9,513 nucleotides of DNA from Kiloniellales bacterium (GTDB lineage Bacteria > Pseudomonadota > Alphaproteobacteria > Kiloniellales > JAKSBE01), in NCBI GenBank assembly GCA_030067055.1, contig JASJAL010000160.1, positions 1-9,513 of the forward strand, written 5' to 3'. A program made the translations under genes and the position numbers. Numbering within the stretch: the stretch's first letter is position 1; each line of letters starts with the position of its first letter. The notes under the pieces are model-generated. The model did not search any database, was not told the DNA's origin, and saw only the letters and a list, made by a program, of their open reading frames with translations. Shown here one piece after another: positions 7,911 to 9,513 of this stretch.

Positions 7911-7939
7911 GTCGCGGCGGCGAATCTGTTACTGAATGC

Positions 7940-8518
7940 CTAGAACTTCAAACGCGCCGAGGAAGGTGTCAAATCCGTCGCGCCTTGCCCCCGAGGCGAG
8001 ATCAACTGGACCTCCAACTCCTGGGCCGCCCGAAAGCGCTCGAAGACCCTGATGTCGACATGGGTCAGACGATCGGGTTGGCGGCAGACAAAGTGATAGT
8101 GGGCCTGGAACTCGGCGTGCCCATCCCCTTCGTGCGCCTCGCCGTGCTCATGTGCCTTTTCGCCGTCGTGGTCGAGCAGGGGCGATTCGACCTCGGCCTC
8201 CTCAAGCCGGCATTCGGCCGCTGGCGGAAAGGCGAACAGGCCCTCGCCGTCCTTCAGGGTCGCCGCCGCATCCTCGACAACGGCCTTGTCTTCGGCGGTC
8301 TCGGGCGCGTGCTCGAAGCCGACGATATCAGCGCCCGGCGCGATCAGCTCAATCTCGACCGCCTGCCCGTCGACAGCGACATTGAGCTTTCCGACGCCGT
8401 GGACGTGGGCGGCGTGCTCCCCTTCTGCGGCCTGGGCTATAGGGGCCAGCAGCAGGGCCGCAGCGAAAGCGACGATGCCGCACTTCAATGAACGCCGCTT
8501 CACAGCGCAATGACGCAA
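7940..8518 (-). CDS. zrgA: Histidine-rich periplasmic zinc-binding protein, DUF2796/ZrgA family
   Basis: The 192-residue protein has a signal peptide: KRR at 7-9, a hydrophobic core GIVAFAAALLLAPIAQA, and likely cleavage near residue 30. The mature protein begins with a histidine cluster (H35, H38, H40 in EHAAHVHGVGKLNVAVDG), the family hallmark. A disordered acidic and histidine-rich loop follows (residues 117-142, with H117, H123, H125, H129, H134, H140, H142) before YHFVCRQPDRL. C103 and C145 could pair. The family is known as ZrgA in Vibrio and PA4063 in P. aeruginosa, zinc-binding proteins induced by zinc starvation. I chose the TTG at 8518 because GGAGG lies nine bases upstream. The GTG at 8503 would still leave a good signal peptide but has no ribosome binding site. 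The frame also opens farther, to a TTG at 8536. It is the first gene after the Zur-box promoter. Confidence 0.9.
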   Translation of the reverse strand: MRHCAVKRRSLKCGIVAFAAALLLAPIAQAAEGEHAAHVHGVGKLNVAVDGQAVEIELIAPGADIVGFEHAPETAEDKAVVEDAAATLKDGEGLFAFPPAAECRLEEAEVESPLLDHDGEKAHEHGEAHEGDGHAEFQAHYHFVCRQPDRLTHVDIRVFERFRAAQELEVQLISPRGQGATDLTPSSARLKF

Positions 8519-8527
8519 TGACGGTGT

Positions 8528-8532
8528 CCTCC
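8528..8532 (-). promoter_or_regulatory. Ribosome binding site deciding the zrgA start
   Basis: The minus strand reads GGAGG here, nine bases before the TTG at 8518. There is no ATG in frame, so this is the best evidence for which of three non-ATG codons (TTG 8536, TTG 8518, GTG 8503) starts the protein. Confidence 0.6.
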
Positions 8533-8572
8533 GCAAGTTTTCGGACAGAGAGGGGCCAGCGGACGCACTTAG

Positions 8573-8600
8573 ATTATGTTACGCTATAACATAGCTACAA
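8573..8600 (-). promoter_or_regulatory. Sigma-70-type promoter of the zrgA-ATPase-permease unit
   Basis: On the minus strand, TTGTAG (8595-8600) and CATAAT (8573-8578) form -35 and -10 boxes 16 bp apart. The -10 matches TATAAT at five of six positions. Transcription would start near 8566, about 50 bases before the zrgA start. The Zur box fills the spacer and overlaps the -10, so a bound repressor would block polymerase. Confidence 0.65.
8576..8592. promoter_or_regulatory. Zur box (zinc uptake regulator operator)
   Basis: ATGTTACGCTATAACAT fits the proteobacterial Zur consensus ATGTTATAnTATAACAT with two mismatches, both in the left inner half (CG for TA). With one more base on each side the outer arms form a perfect 7 bp inverted repeat, TATGTTA-N5-TAACATA (8575-8593). 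It is conspicuously AT-rich in a GC-rich genome. Its place inside the promoter of a DUF2796/ZrgA gene, a well-known Zur target, makes zinc-dependent repression the natural reading. No zur gene is in the window. Confidence 0.85.
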
Positions 8601-8677
8601 GGATTTTGTGACGCCCTCGCGGCCAAGCGATTTTCTGTCCGCCGACGCCTCAGTGCAGGAAGAGAGTCTGGCGGGCC

Positions 8678-9340
8678 TTACCGCTCGTAAGGTTCAACCG
8701 CGATGCCGTCCAGGGTGTAGCCGGTGGCGACCTCGGACTGTCCGTCGACGAAGGAGAGCGCCTGGTTGGACCGCTGCACCGTCATCCGCCCGGTTATCCA
8801 GACCGGCGCGTAGAGGTCGTCGATCACGAACTCCTCGCTCAGGCGGACGAAGACCATTTGGTTCGGCGGCGGCGGCGGCACATGGATGCAGGCGCCGACA
8901 TAAGGCACCAGCAAGAACTCCTTCACGCCCCCTTCAGTGTACTCCAGGGGCAATGCGTAACCGGGCATGCGAATAATCTGTCCCTCGAGCTCGCCGACCA
9001 CTGCCTGGCTGCGCCGCTCGATCTCGGCGCGGATTTCAGCAGCCTTTGACAGGAGGGCTGCGACGTCGACCCCCTCGGTTTCGAGATTATGGGTCAGCTC
9101 GATGGCGTCCTCATACTCCGGGCTGACCTCGGTGATGTAGCCCAGCTTCTTGTCGGCGTACGCCCGTGCGATGAGGGAAAGCTCGTACTGCTGGTCCCCG
9201 GTCAGATCAGCGAAGGGGTTCTCCAGCGGTGCCGCAGTCGGCACCAAGTCGTTCCAGGTGAGTTCCCGCGCCGCTTCGGCACCGGCGGATGGACCCCCAA
9301 GGGCAACGAAAACGAGTACCAATACCGAAAAGCGAATCAT
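8678..9340 (-). CDS. Secreted DUF3299 protein of the zinc-responsive cluster
   Basis: The 220-residue protein begins with a signal peptide, MIRFSVLVLVFVALGGPSAGA, cleaved near residues 20-24. There is no lipobox cysteine, so it is probably periplasmic and soluble. A helical, charged region (about 48-115) precedes the DUF3299 core: GQIIRMPGYALPLEY (120-134), then FLLVPYVGACIHVPPPPPNQ (142-161), with the single conserved cysteine C151, H153 and a five-proline run, and then the strand VWITGRMTV (180-188). Biochemical function of DUF3299 is not known to me. Its recurring company with DUF2796 and this ABC pair (compare PA4066) ties it to zinc starvation, and C151/H153 could be metal ligands, which is inference. 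The ATG at 9340 has GAGG eight bases upstream. The frame continues upstream to 9481, but those residues are non-conserved and precede the signal peptide. Confidence 0.88.
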   Translation of the reverse strand: MIRFSVLVLVFVALGGPSAGAEAARELTWNDLVPTAAPLENPFADLTGDQQYELSLIARAYADKKLGYITEVSPEYEDAIELTHNLETEGVDVAALLSKAAEIRAEIERRSQAVVGELEGQIIRMPGYALPLEYTEGGVKEFLLVPYVGACIHVPPPPPNQMVFVRLSEEFVIDDLYAPVWITGRMTVQRSNQALSFVDGQSEVATGYTLDGIAVEPYER

Positions 9341-9390
9341 GCCCGAATCCTCGCTTCTTCCGCCCGAATTTCCCAGAGCACGCGCCTTGG

Positions 9391-9418
9391 ACAATAGGTA
9401 AACGTGGCAACACCACAA
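9391..9418 (-). promoter_or_regulatory. Possible promoter of the DUF3299 gene
   Basis: On the minus strand TTGTGG (9413-9418) and TATTGT (9391-9396) are 16 bp apart, giving a start near 9384 and a leader of about 45 bases. A short dyad, GTGG-N5-CCAC (9404-9416), sits between the boxes and could be an operator. I found no Zur-like box in 9341-9513. The match is modest (four of six in the -10). Confidence 0.3.
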
Positions 9419-9513
9419 AACAAATTCCTTTGACCTTGTAAGGACCCGCAGTGTCACCCGGCCGCGTACTAGCAGGGTCAAGTTGGAAACCTGAACGCCT
9501 GAAAGACCGCCGT

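Noticed and set aside
8601..8677. Possible terminator after the DUF3299 gene
   Set aside because: No stable GC-rich hairpin followed by a T-run is visible on the minus strand; only weak CCGCC/GGCGG pairing with a long loop.
9421..9450. CCTTGTAAGG near TTGACC, considered as a MerR-type operator
   Set aside because: The symmetric part is only CCTT-N2-AAGG, too short, and no gene or well-spaced promoter uses it in the window.
9471..9503. Short tandem CCTGAA repeat near the right edge, considered as a repeat array
   Set aside because: There are only two copies of six bases eight bases apart, with no further units before the window ends.

Overview
The window comes from a GC-rich proteobacterium. 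Its closest look is alphaproteobacterial (Rhodospirillales-like), judged from GC-rich third positions, tightly overlapping operons and protein family flavour. This placement is an inference, because there is no rRNA or other marker gene. Two unrelated metabolic modules face each other across a short convergent gap.

The left module (1-5790) is for sarcosine catabolism. The minus strand carries soxB-soxD-soxA-soxG, the heterotetrameric sarcosine oxidase operon; soxG runs off the left edge. The genes are joined by a 10 bp gap and then by 4 bp and 8 bp overlaps. The enzyme oxidatively demethylates sarcosine to glycine and passes the one-carbon unit to tetrahydrofolate. A 100 bp divergent control region (4716-4815) separates soxB from a plus-strand regulator with a DJ-1/PfpI-like domain followed by an AraC DNA-binding domain. 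It belongs to the GlxA/GbdR type, which in pseudomonads activates glycine betaine and dimethylglycine catabolism genes, so it is the obvious candidate activator of this sox operon.

The right module (5936-9340, all minus strand) is a zinc-starvation cluster. In transcription order it holds a secreted DUF3299 protein, a secreted histidine-rich DUF2796/ZrgA protein, an ABC ATPase and a MacB/FtsX-type permease. The set of families matches the Pseudomonas aeruginosa PA4063-PA4066 cluster and resembles the Vibrio zrg zinc-uptake locus. The key regulatory element is a good Zur box, ATGTTACGCTATAACAT at 8576-8592. It lies inside a recognisable promoter just upstream of zrgA and fits repression by Zn-loaded Zur. 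The DUF3299 gene lies upstream of the Zur box, with its own strong ribosome binding site and a possible separate promoter, so its regulation may be uncoupled from the transporter.

I saw no tRNA, rRNA, CRISPR array, insertion sequence or phage gene. Many very long open frames opposite or out of phase with the real genes are products of the high GC content and are not annotated.
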